DNA from: Choricystis sp. odSpoLacu1
Lineage: Eukaryota > Chlorophyta > Trebouxiophyceae
Direction of reading: 5' to 3'
DNA: 64,000 nucleotides
NCBI GenBank assembly: GCA_958009055.1
Contig: OY253657.1
Location: 248,001-312,000 of the forward strand
Part shown: in pieces, positions 42,168 to 55,247 of the stretch
Position numbering within the stretch: position 1 is the stretch's first letter
How the letters are laid out: the number at the start of each line of letters is the position of its first letter
The notes under the pieces: model-generated
Told to the model about the DNA's origin: nothing
Database searches by the model: none
The model's input: the letters and a program-made list of their open reading frames with translations, nothing else
Made by a program: the position numbers and the translations under genes

Positions 42168-42605
42168 TCATTCGGCCGCTTCCTCCGCCCCAGCGAACGG
42201 GTTGCTCACCAACACTTCTGAGCCCGCGGTGGGAGCCACGGCCATGACGGACGTGCCCCTCAGCACGCACAGGCCGAGCGCACGCGTGTCGTCCGTCACG
42301 CGCAGCAGGTCGTCCCTGTCCCGCAGGTATTCCACAGCTTCGTCCAGCACCAGGTTGAGCAATTGGTCGTAGCCTTTGAGCACGCCCTCCACTGTGGGGG
42401 GTGGGTTGGGTGCGAGGGAAGGGTGGGTCTGAAGATCAGACAGCGCCGAAATGGGTGTGCCGTGTGCCCCTGCGCCCGCCTCTCTCTCTCTCTTTCTCTC
42501 ACCTTCACGCCCGCCAGACAGCTTGACTCGCACGCCGTTGTCCACAAACTTGGCCAAGTCGAGCGCGTTCTCGCGCCGCCCCGCACCGCCGGGGCCGCCC
42601 GACAT
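42168..42605 (-). CDS. LSM7: LSM7, U6 snRNA-associated Sm-like protein
   Basis: Subunit of the Lsm1-7 and Lsm2-8 rings (mRNA decay and U6 snRNA stability). Exons 42605-42503 and 42391-42168 join within a Val codon, giving 108 residues. Sm motif 1 is ENALDLAKFVDNGVRVKLSGGREVEG with VLKGYDQLLNLVLDEAVEYL. Sm motif 2 is LGLCVLRGTSVMAVAP. The C-terminus GSEVLVSNPFAGAEEAAE matches the LSM7 ending around NPF, which separates it from other LSm proteins. The Gly-rich MSGGPGGAGRRE leader is short. The gene ends 81 bases from the converging AAAP stop. Confidence 0.95.
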   Translation of the reverse strand: MSGGPGGAGRRENALDLAKFVDNGVRVKLSGGREGERKREREAGAGAHGTPISALSDLQTHPSLAPNPPPTVEGVLKGYDQLLNLVLDEAVEYLRDRDDLLRVTDDTRALGLCVLRGTSVMAVAPTAGSEVLVSNPFAGAEEAAE

Positions 42606-42912
42606 TTGCCTGAGAGTGAAGAAGGGGGGGCAGGGTTCCAGCGCGCGGGCGCGTGTGTTGTGGTTTGGTGTGGTGTGCGACAAAGCGGGCGTGCGTGGAG
42701 GAGGGAGTGGGGCACGCTCTGCCAAACGCAAATAAACACACGAAATGCGGGCGGGAGTGATTTGTTTTTTCACCGTCACTTCCTCCACCCACCCTCCCGC
42801 ACAAAACGAGACCGCGCCCACGCGACCATAGCTGCGTGGAAGAAAAACAGACACGTAGTTCACACAGAGTAGTTCACACCCGCAATGAACAATCTCACAC
42901 ACCACACAACGA

Positions 42913-44988
42913 TCACGCGCCGCGCTTGGCTCTGCAAGCCCGTGTCGACGCGGCAGCGGCCGGCTCCGCGCCCCCAGCTTTGGGCGCTGCTCGCCTGGAC
43001 GACTGGCGAGTGGTCGGGGCGGCGTCTGCGTCATCGTCGGCGGCAGGCGCGTCGTCGGCCGCGGCGGCAGGCGCGTCGTCGGCTGGCTCTTCGTCACCAC
43101 CACCACCACCGCCGCCCGATGCTGCAGGCTCGTCGGCGGCCGTCCCTGCAGCCGCCACTTTGTCACGCACACCACCATTGCCGGCGCCACCGCCGGCGCC
43201 TGCCTCTTGCGTGCCGCCCTGATCACCACCCGCTGTCCCTGCTGCTGCCGCCTTCTTGGCAGCCGCCAGCCTGGCCACCTGCGCCTCCATGGCCGCGATG
43301 CGGGCACGCATGGCCTCCAGCTCGCTGGTGGACGGCGGCGCCGCGGCAGCCGCGGCAGCAGCTTTGGCGGCCGCCGCGTTCTCCGCCGCCGCGCGCCGAG
43401 CAGCTTCCACCGCCTCCTTGCGCGCCACCGCAGCCGCTGCGGCCGCCTCCTTGCGCGCCGCTGCTTCAGCCAGTGCCGTCTCTCGGGCGGTCGCCAGCCG
43501 CCGGTTCTCTTCGGCTTGTGCTGCCACCGCCGCGCGCGCGCGGCCGCCAGCTTGGCCTCCCGTGCCGCCGCCAGCAGCTCGGCTTGCTTGGCTTTTTGTT
43601 CCGTCGTCAGTTCGCGCGGGGCGGGGTGAGGGGAAGGTGGTGCGTCCCGGCCGCGGCCGCGACCCCGGCCCTCACGCCCCCGACCGCCGGCGTCGCTGCG
43701 CCCGCGCCCCCCGCCCTCTGCCGCCGCCACCCTCCACATCAGCCAGCGACACGTCGTCACCACCACCATCCCCGCGCCGGGGGGGCGCCTGCATGCCGCC
43801 CCGGGCCCAGTCGTCCTCCTCGCGGCGCGCGCGCTGGCGCGGGCGGGTGTCGGGGTCGTCGTCGGCATCCACGCCGGGCGGCGCGTCACGCGATGGCGGG
43901 GGAGGAGCAGGCCGCTTGGCGGGCTGCTGCTGCTGCGGGTGTTGGTGTTGGTGTTGGTGTTGGTGGTAGGGAGGGTGGGGCGCGCCCGGCGCGCCGTGCT
44001 GCGGCGGCCCCCCAGCGTAAGGCATGGCCTGCATGACGCCGCCCCCGCCGTACGGCAGGAATGGGGGGCGCCCTCCGTACGCTGCTGCAGCAGCAGCGGC
44101 TGCTGCTGCCGCCGCAGCGGCGGCCGCGGGTGGCACGCCGTAAAACTGGGGCGGGGGCGCGCCACCCCCCATGAACGGACCGCCCGGGGGGGCGCCTGGA
44201 AACGGAGGCCGCGCCATGCCGTACTGCGGCCCTCCCGCCATGCCAGGGTGCGAAGAATACGGGTGGGGCGGCCCCGCGTGGTGGTGGGGCGCCCCCCGCC
44301 CACCGCCGCGCCCGCCGCGGCCTCGGCCACCCCCTCCCCGTCCACGGTCGTCGTGCCAGCCTTGCTGTTGAGCTGGCGCCGGCACCGCCACCCGGGCCGG
44401 CTGGGGCGCCGGTCGCGGCGGTTCGGCCTCGGCTGGCGGGGACGCGGCCTTGGGCGCGGACGCCGCGGCGGCAGCTCGCCGGGCGGCGGGCGCCTGCGGG
44501 AACGCGGCATCATCGTCACCAGCGTCGCCATCATCCTCGGACACGGAGAAGGAGAGTGCGGGGCTGTTTGTGTGTGTGTGTGTGTGTGAGGTGGTGAGTG
44601 TGAAACGAAAAAGGCGCGGCGTCCACCTCACACGGCGGCCTCCTTCCCAACTCCCTGGACTCGCCGAGGCGCAGCAGCACCAGCGCCAGCTCCACCTGTT
44701 GATTGAAGTGTGTGGGTCAGTGTGTGGGTCAGTGTGTCGTGGTGCAACGTCACACAAGGGGAGGACACGCAGCCGCCGCGCGTGCCTTCCCTCCCTCTTT
44801 CTGTGCCGCGCGAACCGCACGCGCGTCTTTAGGCATGTACGATGCAGCTTGGGCGCGCCCCCACCGCCACCCGCGGCGCCCGCGGCGCCCCAATTCGAGT
44901 GCGCCGTTTTGCGTCCACTCCAAAACAGCCGTCCCACACACGATGACGCACCACTGTCGCTGCCATAGTCGACGTCTTCGTCCGCCAT
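42913..44988 (-). CDS. RGG-box, Ala-rich coiled-coil nuclear-type protein, unrecognised
   Basis: Exons 44988-44952, 44695-44632 and 44563-42913, in phase, about 583 residues. Regions in order: MADEDVDYGSDS, an acidic DDGDAGDDD patch, a Gly/Arg block GGRGRGGRGGGRG, a Pro/Gly/Tyr-rich part with a run of 17 Ala near 44,090, and a His-Gln repeat (HQHQHQHQHPQQQQ). A second RGG block (GRGREGRGRGRGRD) follows. A long charged helix then begins PRELTTEQKAKQAELLAA with about 120 Ala/Glu/Lys/Arg residues, ending in an acidic tail. Two tract breaks must be corrected: one extra C in 43707-43712 and one extra CG unit in 43530-43543. Composition suggests an RNA-binding, condensate-prone protein. I do not recognise the family, and its function is inference. 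Confidence 0.6.
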
Positions 44989-45267
44989 GGCCGCAGCGGG
45001 GACGCCGGAGGGGAGCGAGGCGCCGTGCTTTTGCTTTTTTTGTTGTGAGTTTTTTTTTGTCTTCTTTTTTTCTTTTTCTGTTAGGCCAATTCTCTTACTC
45101 TCTCGCTCCTTTTCTCAGTCGACGCGAGCCCCGCTCGCCCGCGCGGCGCAAGCGCTCCACGCGGCAGCGGCGCCACTCTGTGCTTCTCTTCTCTGCAAAC
45201 CGGGGACCCTTCGAAGCCTCCGACGCCCGAGGGACCCAAGTTTTTTTTCCCCGCGCTCGCAGAGAAG
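44989..45267. promoter_or_regulatory. Divergent spacer, RGG protein / glycosyltransferase
   Basis: The 279 bases between opposed starts are T-rich at 45,025-45,085 and hold the promoters and leaders. A CCATGG at the RGG start allows an ATG on either strand. A plus-strand frame from 44,987 exists but looks like chance. Confidence 0.35.
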
Positions 45268-46884
45268 ATGACGGGCGTCGCTGCGGTGGCACGCGGTGCC
45301 CGCAAGTACGACGTCATCAAGACGTTCTAGAGGCAGCAAGCCGCCGCGGGCGTGCCCCTCTACCGGCGGGCCGCCCTGGCGGCCGTCAAAGCGGTGGCAG
45401 TCGCGGGATACGCGGTCGGGCGCGAGGAAGGCGCCGTGTCTGGGGGGGCGGTGGAGAAGGCGGACGTCAGGTGAGTGTGGTGCAGAGTTGGAGTGTGTGG
45501 CGAGCGTGTGGCTGCGGGTTGGGGGGTTGAGGAGGCGCGGGGAGGTGGCGAGGGGGGCGGCCGGCAAACAGGGGGCGCCTTCGCGCGTAGACAAAGGGAT
45601 CGCATGCGAGCTCGGACACCGCCACCTGCCCCCGCCACCCCGCCCCCACCCCTAATCCGGCCTATGTGGGGGCATAATGGGTATGAGGGGTGGCCTCAGA
45701 GGGGGGACACACGCCCGCCAGCCGGCTGGATGGGGTGGAAGGCGGGCAGAAGGCGATGACACAGCGACTCGCCGCTCAACATGCCTCGCGCGACCACCCA
45801 CGCGCCTTTCGACGCACGCCAACCCCACACGCCAAACGCCAACGCTTGATATCCCTTTTCCTCCCCTCCTACACACACACACACAGCGTCGTGTGGCAAG
45901 GCCCCGTCCTCACTGGCGCTCCCTCCAACTACGACGACGGCGAAGGTATGGGGAGAGTGGTTGGTTGGTTGGGCGTGCGTGCGTGCGTGCGTGTGTGTTT
46001 CTGGAGAGAGAGAGACGTGCACAACCAAGGGCACGCGTACTCACCTTTTTCTCTCTATCTCCCACCCCTTTCTAAACCCCAGTGGTGGCCGTCGTCGTGC
46101 CCGCCCTCCTGCCCGGGCGCGGCCGCCGCGCCGCGTACGCGCGCTTGGCAGCCGGCGTGGCCGCCCTGGCCCCCGGCGTCCAGACCCGCCCCCCTGACCT
46201 CGTCATCGTGGTGGATGACGGGTCGAACCCCCCCCTGCCCCCGCTGGCCCGCGCCTCTGGCCCTCCGTTGACCCAGCTGGCGCTCTCCCGCAACTCTGGC
46301 CCCGCCGCCGCGCGCAACGCGGGCATGGCCGCCGCCGCGGGGGCCACCCTGGTCCTGTTCACGGATGCGGACTGCATGCCGGCGCGCGGCTGGGTGGCGG
46401 CCCACGTGGCGGCCCAGGCGACGGCGCGCGGGATTGCGTCCGGGGTCACCTCGGCCACCACCAACGGCGTTGCCGCCGACTTCCACAACATGTGCGGCAC
46501 CCTCAACGGGCGCGTCCTGCCGGATGGGAGGCTGCTGTACGGGTGCACGTGCAAACTGTCGGTGGCGGTGGGTCCTCCGCGCGACGGGTCCCGGTCGCGC
46601 GGCCGCGACGGCGCGCCGCCCTACTCCCCCCCACCCGGCCTCCTCAAGTTCGACACCGCGTTCAGACACGCGGCCTTTGAAGACGTGGACCTGTGCCGCC
46701 GAGCCGTCAAGGCGGGTCTGCCGTTGACGGCGGCCCCCGCCGCGCGCGTGGCGCACGATTACGGCGCGTCCCTGCCCCAAGTCCACGCCCAGTTTCGGCG
46801 GTACGGGCGGGCGGAGGGCACACTGTGCGCCCGCCACCCGAGTACTTGCACGAGTTGTGGTCGTCGGTGGAGCTGCCGGCGTGA
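45268..46884 (+). CDS. Family 2 glycosyltransferase, possibly disrupted
   Basis: Exons 45268-45470, 45887-45945 and 46083-46884, about 355 residues if read through. The GT-A core in exon 3 is typical: VVAVVVPALLPGRGR, PDLVIVVDDGS (DxD-like), LALSRNSGPAAARNAGM, and LVLFTDADCMPARGW (metal-binding DAD), with FEDVDLCRRAVKAG (acceptor-side base region) and VAHDYGASLPQVHAQFRRYG. It transfers a sugar to an unknown acceptor. An in-frame TAG at 45328-45330 in exon 1, and a missing C in the CCC at 46837-46839 that would otherwise give HPEYLHELWSSVELPA and stop, interrupt the gene. The catalytic core itself is intact. The start could also lie in an unseen upstream exon, with the TAG being a 3' splice site. 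Confidence 0.65.
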
Positions 46885-46933
46885 GGCAGAGGCTCCCCCG
46901 GCGACCCGTGCGACGACGCACACGCACACATGC

Positions 46934-46959
46934 AAAACCAACACGTTTGTGTTGGTTTT
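46934..46959. repeat. Perfect 11-base-pair hairpin after the glycosyltransferase stop
   Basis: The arms AAAACCAACAC and GTGTTGGTTTT enclose a GTTT loop, 50 bases after the stop codon. It may form in the 3' untranslated region of the mRNA. Confidence 0.85.
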
Positions 46960-47033
46960 ACCCTCTACCTACCTGAAAACGCCGCGGCGGCCCGCACAAG
47001 AAACACGAGAACAGCGAAGTTTGTGGTGACGAG

Positions 47034-47069
47034 CGGCGGTGGCGACCGTGCTGTCGGTCGCCACCGCCG
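47034..47069. repeat. Perfect 15-base-pair GC-rich hairpin
   Basis: The arms CGGCGGTGGCGACCG and its exact complement at 47055-47069 enclose a six-base loop. It lies 150 bases past the glycosyltransferase stop. The function is unknown. Confidence 0.85.
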
Positions 47070-47490
47070 GTCGTCTCGTTTCTGATGCGTGGGCCGCCGC
47101 GAGGGGTGCACAACAGCCAGCGAGGGCGGGGGGAAAAACAATCACCTGCCCCACACCCTTGCCCCAGCACCCACACTTCTGTTTGGGCCCACTTCACAGT
47201 TTGCCCTTCATAGAGCACACACACACACACACACCTTTCTACCCCTAGACGCAACCACCATCCACAATTCGGGCATTTTTTTGATCGACGTTTTCTTTTT
47301 CACCTTTCCCCCGTGTTCGTTGCTACCAACGGATTGTCTTGGGGCGTTTTTTCGATGGTTTGTTCGCAGTCACTACTGTCACGACCCACCGTTTGATGGG
47401 CCCCCCTTTTGAATGTTGAGTGCTCCGTGTTTTCGGCTGACCGACACGTGCGCCAAACACACCCTTTTTGACGTTTTGATGCCTCGTCCC

Positions 47491-47592
47491 CTTTGATCCC
47501 TCCCCTCCCCCCTTTGATCCCTCCCCTCCCCCCTTTGATCCCTCCCCTCCCCCCTTTGATCCCTCCCCTCCCCCCTTTGATCCCTCCCTCAC
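47491..47592. repeat. Tandem repeat, 21-base unit, about five copies
   Basis: The unit CTTTGATCCCTCCCCTCCCC plus one C repeats at 47491, 47512, 47533, 47554 and 47575, the last copy degraded. Copies are nearly identical, so recent expansion is likely. The multiple-of-three period creates an open frame of Pro/Leu/Ile repeats that I regard as noncoding. Confidence 0.95.
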
Positions 47593-47726
47593 CACCCCCC
47601 GCGGGCCTGTCCCTGGGGCTATTGGTCATCACACTCGTCGCTACCTTTTTCTTTTTTCGGGTCGTTCCTTCCTATTGCCCCCCCTCTCCCCCCCCCTCCC
47701 CCCCTGGCAGCGGGAGCCGTCGTCGC

Positions 47727-48033
47727 CACGACGGCCGCCATCGTACCACATTGTGCACACACACACACATTTAGGGAGACATGAAGACACCCTGGGAGCT
47801 ACATCCACGGCGCTGCTTGCACACGGTCCTCGCGCGTCCCCACCCCCTCCCTGGCACAGCCGCAGTCGAAGGGGCGGTGGTCGCGCGTCGCTGCGCTGTC
47901 GAGGCCGTCCCTGCGAGCGCCTTGGAAAGCTCGCTGTCCCGCCCAGAAAACGGGTTGCTTTCGTCGCGAGCTGTGCTCGGCGGCTACCCTTTTTTCGTCG
48001 TTCTCTACAAACCATGTGATGGCGGCCGTCGTG
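47727..48033. repeat. Inverted repeat, 16-base arms 275 bases apart
   Basis: CACGACGGCCGCCATC at 47727-47742 is the exact complement of GATGGCGGCCGTCGTG at 48018-48033. The second arm sits in a longer motif, ATGTGATGGCGGCC, that recurs in a variant form near 48,369. Confidence 0.7.
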
Positions 48034-48332
48034 CTGCACGCGCGCCCCTTTTTTATTCTACCTTTCCGGCCTTAACACAAAAAACTAACCGCCCCCTTTT
48101 TTATTGATGCCCACACCCCCCGCCCCTCCTACCCCGACGCGGTATTTTCTTGCTAAAACTGTTTTTACAGATCTGGCGTTTATCTGACCTCTTTCCACAC
48201 ACGCTGGCCACGCCCCCAGATCCCTCACACACAACAGAAAAGGTTGGGGCGTGCTGCCTTTGTCCAACTTTTTTTTTTTTCTCTCCGTCCCGACGACTTT
48301 CTTTCACCCCGCACACACACACCTTGAACGCG

Positions 48333-48390
48333 AAGACGGCGGCGGCCTTCACTTGTACCACCGACACGATGTGATGGCCGCCGCCGTCTT
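48333..48390. repeat. Inverted repeat, 15-base arms with 28-base spacer
   Basis: AAGACGGCGGCGGCC at 48333-48347 pairs exactly with GGCCGCCGCCGTCTT at 48376-48390. The right arm follows ATGTGAT, as does the right arm of the inverted repeat about 350 bases earlier. Confidence 0.8.
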
Positions 48391-49071
48391 TATCTTGCGC
48401 GCGGCGCTGGCTTGATCAAGATCCTCGGGTTGTCCCTCCCCCCTTTCCCTCCCGCCAACCTACCCTACCCTTTCCCCCTCCCCTTTGAACCCGGCGGAGC
48501 GACGCCCCCCCTCAAAACGAGTGAATTCACCTTGTCCCCACCGCACGCCAAGGTGTTCCTCGTTGCTACGACACCCCCCTCACCCCTAATTCCCCCTTCT
48601 TCGCCCCCTCCCCACCCCTCCTTTTTCATCTCGAAATATTCACACACGTGGCGCCACAGCACCCCCCCAAGGTCCTTTCTTGCAACCCCCGCTTTGGAGC
48701 CTCTGCCTCTTTCCACCCACCCCCCCAAAAAATGCTCGTCCAAACGGAATGACGGCTGCAGACGGGCTGCAGGGGGTGCCACACACGTGCCCATCCCCCG
48801 CCCCCGTCCGTGACCGCCGTTCCCACGTCTGAATGTACTTTGCGCGTTGTATGGATTTCGTGCAGGCGGTGTTCAACGTGAAAGACTAGGCTTAAAACCC
48901 CCTTTAGATATGGCGCCCACACATAAGAAAACTCTCTCTCCTCTCACCGCCCGCCCAGGTGAGCACACACACACACGCACACGCCCAAAGGAAAGTAGGG
49001 CCTCGAAAGCAGGGCCACCGGCACATCGGGGCGAACACTATTTTTTTTAATGTCTCTTTCCTTTTTCTCTC

Positions 49072-51868
<2,797 letters not shown>

Positions 51869-53847
51869 TCACCCGCCCCCCGGGTCCAGCCCCGCCCACT
51901 CCCCCACGTCCCCCGCGGCCGCCATGCCCGCCTCCGCCGCGGCGGCCGCCTTGTCGTCGTTGCCGTTGGCGGGTGGCAGCGGCGGTGGTGCATCGGGCGC
52001 ACCGTTGGCGGGCGGTGCAGCCGCGTCAGGCGCCGTGCGCGCGCGCTTGCCGCGGTCGCTGCCAGCCTCTTCTTCAGCGGCGGCCGGCCGTTTGGCGGGG
52101 TCAGCGTCCGAGTCAGCTGTTTTGGCGTCGGCAGCCGGCGTCTTGGCCGCCGCGGCCGCCGCGGCCGCCGCCTTTGCACACGGCGGCAAATCAGCCGCCT
52201 TGACGTGCCGCACAACCGCATCCATGCCAGGCGTCGCGTCGCGCCAGTCCAGCACCATGGCCCGGAAGGCGGCCACGGGAGCGTTTAGGTTGACGGGGGG
52301 CGGCGCCGTGCGCACAGTCCCCGCCGCCGCGGCGGGCGCGGGCCGCTTCTTCAACCCAAAAAAGTAAAAGCAGCGCCAGGGGCCATCAGCCGGGTCGGCG
52401 TCCGGGTCGTCCGTGCCGCGGGGGGGAGCCAACGACTTGGGCCAGGGGCGGACGCGGACAGAGCGCTCCACTTTCAGCACGAGCTGGCGCAGGCGCGAGT
52501 GGACCCACCCCTCCCACTTGAGGAAGCCTGGTTCGTCGGGGGCGACAATCTCAACCACCAGAAACTGTTTGTGGGCCTCGAAAAAGTCGGATGGCGTCAG
52601 CAGGTCGGCAAAAACACGCCGGGCAGCGTCCGCGCGCGCGGCTTTGTCGCCCGCGCGTGCGACGGCCGCCAACCCCGCCGTGCACACGCCGTCCCCGCGC
52701 TCCCACTCCTCCTTCATGACGCGCAGCGTGGATTCAGACACATTGTAGGATGAATTTGCCGCGGGGTAGGCGGGCGTGATGATGGGCAGGAGGTGGGCGC
52801 GGTCGCGCGGATTCACACGCGGGTCCCACACGGGCAGCCCGACGCTGGGCTCAGGGGGGGAGACGGGGACCAGGGTGACAGGAGCCGGCCACGGCCACCT
52901 CGCAAACACTTTGAAGAAGCGGGACAGGAGGAGGGCGGGGGGGGACGTGGGGTAGAGGTTCGCGACGTACGCGACCAGGATGGCCCAGTTGACGCCCCCC
53001 AGGTACCCAGCCACGTTGGAGTACACGCCCCTCCGCTCCGCCCACAGCTTGACGAAGCGCAGGGCGGTGCGGAAGGACTCGACGTCGGGCACGTGGTCGA
53101 GGATGGCGTCGGTCACGCGGCAGCCGTTGAGCGAGCGGACCGACGCGTCGTCCACGCCGCGCAGCGTGGCGGTGGCGCCCAGGTCCAGCGCCTGCGGCAC
53201 CGCGGACGCCGCCAGCCTCGCGTACAGCAGGTCGATGGAGATGCCGCCCAGCTTCATCTTGATGACGGGGACAAAGGAGTCGGGGACGGGCTGCAGCTCC
53301 GCGACATCCGGCAAAGCCGTCAGCATCGCTTGAAAGCAGTGTGGTTCGTCCCCAAAAAAGTGGGACTCGCGCGACGCCCAGCAGGGGCCGACACACAGGG
53401 TGTCGATGTCGGCGCCGGGGCCGTGCACGCCGAGGCGGTAGGAGCCAAAGGTATAGATCGAGGCGCCCGCGCCCGCGACCGCGTCGGCGCCGACGCCTGT
53501 GACGGCAGCCACGCGGCGCACCCACTCCTTGGCCAGGGCGTCCAGGCGGCCGAGGACTTCCTCGCGCTGGATGGCTTCGTGGCGTGGTTCGTAGAGGTTG
53601 AGGGCGCGCAGGTGCTGTGGGGTGGGAGAGGGAGGGGGGGGAGGTGTCGGCGCAATCGTCTGTGGGCTCCCCCTCTGCGCCCCGCGCCGTCGTCTTCACA
53701 CACACACACACACACACACACACAGCACCATCCAACTCTCGCCCATACCTCTTCCAACGCTTCCGAGTGCTCCAGGTCGGCCGCCGTCGGCGGCGCGGTC
53801 GACAGCGGCACGATGTGCGGCGCGGCGGGGGCGGTTGCGGACGCCAT
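51869..53847 (-). CDS. Nuclear poly(A) polymerase
   Basis: Adds poly(A) tails after mRNA cleavage. Exons 53847-53749 and 53614-51869, phase 0, about 614 residues. The nucleotidyltransferase core shows IYTFGSYRLGVHGPGADID with the catalytic aspartates (GADIDTL) and the third Asp in GGISIDLLYARL. FVKLWAERRGVYSNVAGYLG, VNWAILVAYVANLYP and LLPIITPAYPAANSSYNVS are canonical. An RNA-binding-like C-domain follows (FFEAHKQFLVVEI...VHSRLRQLVLKVE). The C-terminal 150 residues are Ala/Asp/Lys-rich with PAKRPAAAEEEAGSDRGKRAR, a likely nuclear import signal. It starts 219 bases from the divergent HAD gene. CPSF30 in the same window works in the same pathway. Confidence 0.95.
53697..53724. repeat. (CA)n microsatellite in poly(A) polymerase intron
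   Basis: Fourteen CA units lie near the start of the intron when read on the minus strand, as a GT run. Together with the GT runs elsewhere this shows the recurrent intron style. Confidence 0.9.
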
Positions 53848-54066
53848 TGGAAGGTGAGGGTGTGTGTGTGGCTGGGCAGAAGAGGCGTGAGTGCGACAGG
53901 AGAGTGGCAGCACGGGTGGGAGTGTGGATGCAGCGTCCTCCCGCAGCGCCGCTGCTCGCCACCAAATGGAGCGAAGAAAACGCCGGCCTCTCGAAAGTGA
54001 GAGGGACTCCTCCAGTCTCTCAAACCTACCCTCCTTTTCGTTTTCCTCCAACCACCGGGGGCCTCA
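53848..54066. promoter_or_regulatory. Divergent promoter region, poly(A) polymerase / HAD phosphatase
   Basis: The opposed start codons are 219 bases apart. No TATA box is convincing. The role is inferred from orientation. Confidence 0.35.
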
Positions 54067-55247
54067 ATGCGAACAACCGCGCGCACGCCCCTGGACGCAC
54101 CGCCGCGTGCGGCTCGCGCCACGCCCTCGCCGCTCCGTGTGCAGACTCGGCCGGCTGGATTGGTGAAGCCGCGGCAGCCCGGCACCGCGCCAACACGTCG
54201 CCACGCAGCACACACCGTCACCCGCGCCCTGCGTAACATCGACCAACCGGAGGCTCTGCTGTTTGACTGCGACGGCGTGCTGGTGGACACAGAGGTAAGC
54301 GAGAAAAGAGAGAGGCGATGGAGCTTCATCTTTGTGCGCCTGTTCCTTCACACCCCACCTCCCCACACACACCAGGCGCAAGGCCACCGCCCCTCCTTCA
54401 ACCTGGCCTTCAAAGAAGCCGGCATCCCCTACGAGTGGGACGTGCCCACGTACGGCGTCTGGCTGAGGGTGGGGGGGGGCAAGGAGAGGATGGCGGCCTG
54501 CTGGAATGAACTGAAGCCCGACTGGTGGACCGCCATGAGTGAGGCCGACCAACAAAGGCTGGTCGTCAAACTGCACACGCGCAAAACCGACTTGTTCATG
54601 GAGCTGATCGAACGGGGCGACCTGCCCCTGCGCCCCGGCGTCGCCCGCCTCGTCTCCGAAGCCCTCTCCTCCGGCGTCAAGGTGGCCGTCTGCTCCACCT
54701 CCAACGAGCGGGCCGTGTCCACGATTGTGCGTGTGCTGCTGGGGGAGAAAGTGGCGGCGTCCATGCCCGTGTTTGCGGGGGACGTCGTTCCCAAGAAAAA
54801 GCCCGACCCCGCGATCTACCTGCTCGCCGCATCCCGCCTCTCCGTCGACCCCGCCCGCTGCGTCGTCATCGAGGACTCCGAGATCGGGCTGGCCGCCGCC
54901 CGGGCGGCGGGCATGCGGTGCGTGGTCACTGAATCGTCGTACACCGCGGGCGAAAACTTTGATGGCGCGGACGCCGTCTTCCCCGAGATCGGGGACGCCG
55001 GCTCCGAACAGTTTTCGCTTGACGATCTCACGACGCCGGGTGCGCTGGCGGCGAGTGTGGGGGCGGTGCCGCGTGCGGGTTGAGAGTGTGTGTGGGGAGC
55101 GCTTGCTCACTCCCCCCCGCCTCCTTCTCCACGCACCCACCAGGCACGTTCTGGCTCAACCCGCCCCTGCCGCGCGACGCGGCGGGCAACTGGCCCGCCG
55201 GCAGCGCGCCGCGCGGGCGGGGGGCGGCGTTGGTGGATCTGCTGTGA
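54067..55247 (+). CDS. HAD-superfamily phosphatase, plastid CbbY-like
   Basis: Sugar-phosphate phosphatase type. Exons 54067-54294, 54376-55078 and 55144-55247, about 344 residues. The Arg/Thr/Ala-rich leader of about 65 residues (MRTTARTPLDAPPRAA) looks like a plastid transit peptide. HAD motif I is LLFDCDGVLVDTE, motif II VAVCSTSNERA, motif III KKKPDPAIYLLAA and motif IV CVVIEDSEIGLAAARAAG. WLRVGGGKERM in the cap is typical of the chloroplast CbbY-like group. Exon 3 (TFWLNPPLPRDAAGNWP) is inferred from matching phase and protein-like composition. Without its splice the protein stops at 55083. Intron 1 (54295-54375, 81 bases) is stop-free. In plants this group dephosphorylates xylulose-1,5-bisphosphate, a Rubisco inhibitor. 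Applying that here is inference. Confidence 0.85.

Larger units (their letters stand above)
46885..49071. other. Gene-free 2.2-kb segment with repeats and hairpins
   Basis: This is the longest stretch without a recognisable gene, lying between the glycosyltransferase and catalase-peroxidase stop codons. It is less GC-rich than its surroundings, with many T runs and pyrimidine-rich plus strand. It holds the 21-base tandem repeat and at least four perfect inverted repeats. No frame here shows protein-like composition, and I could not recognise a tRNA, snRNA or transposase. It may be an old non-autonomous element, a noncoding transcript, or simply long 3' regions. Confidence 0.6.

Noticed and set aside
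44987..45271. Plus-strand frame starting at CCATGG as an alternative first exon of the glycosyltransferase
   Set aside because: The product is Phe-rich and then Arg-rich from T- and G-rich leader DNA. It is not in phase with the known exons by any standard splice.
47493..47774. Open frame of repeated IPPLPPL units as a gene
   Set aside because: It is entirely produced by the 21-base tandem repeat, with no start context or non-repeat coding.
48412..48813. Open frame with Pro/Leu/Ser-rich product
   Set aside because: It has no domain, splice pattern or upstream signal, and the composition follows the pyrimidine-rich DNA.
46885..49071. CRISPR array or prokaryotic defence island
   Set aside because: The tandem repeat has no spacers, and the surrounding genes are intron-bearing eukaryotic genes.
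46885..49071. tRNA, U6 or other snRNA gene
   Set aside because: I looked for B-box-like GGTTCGANTCC and U6-like blocks on both strands and found none. A covariance-model search would be decisive.
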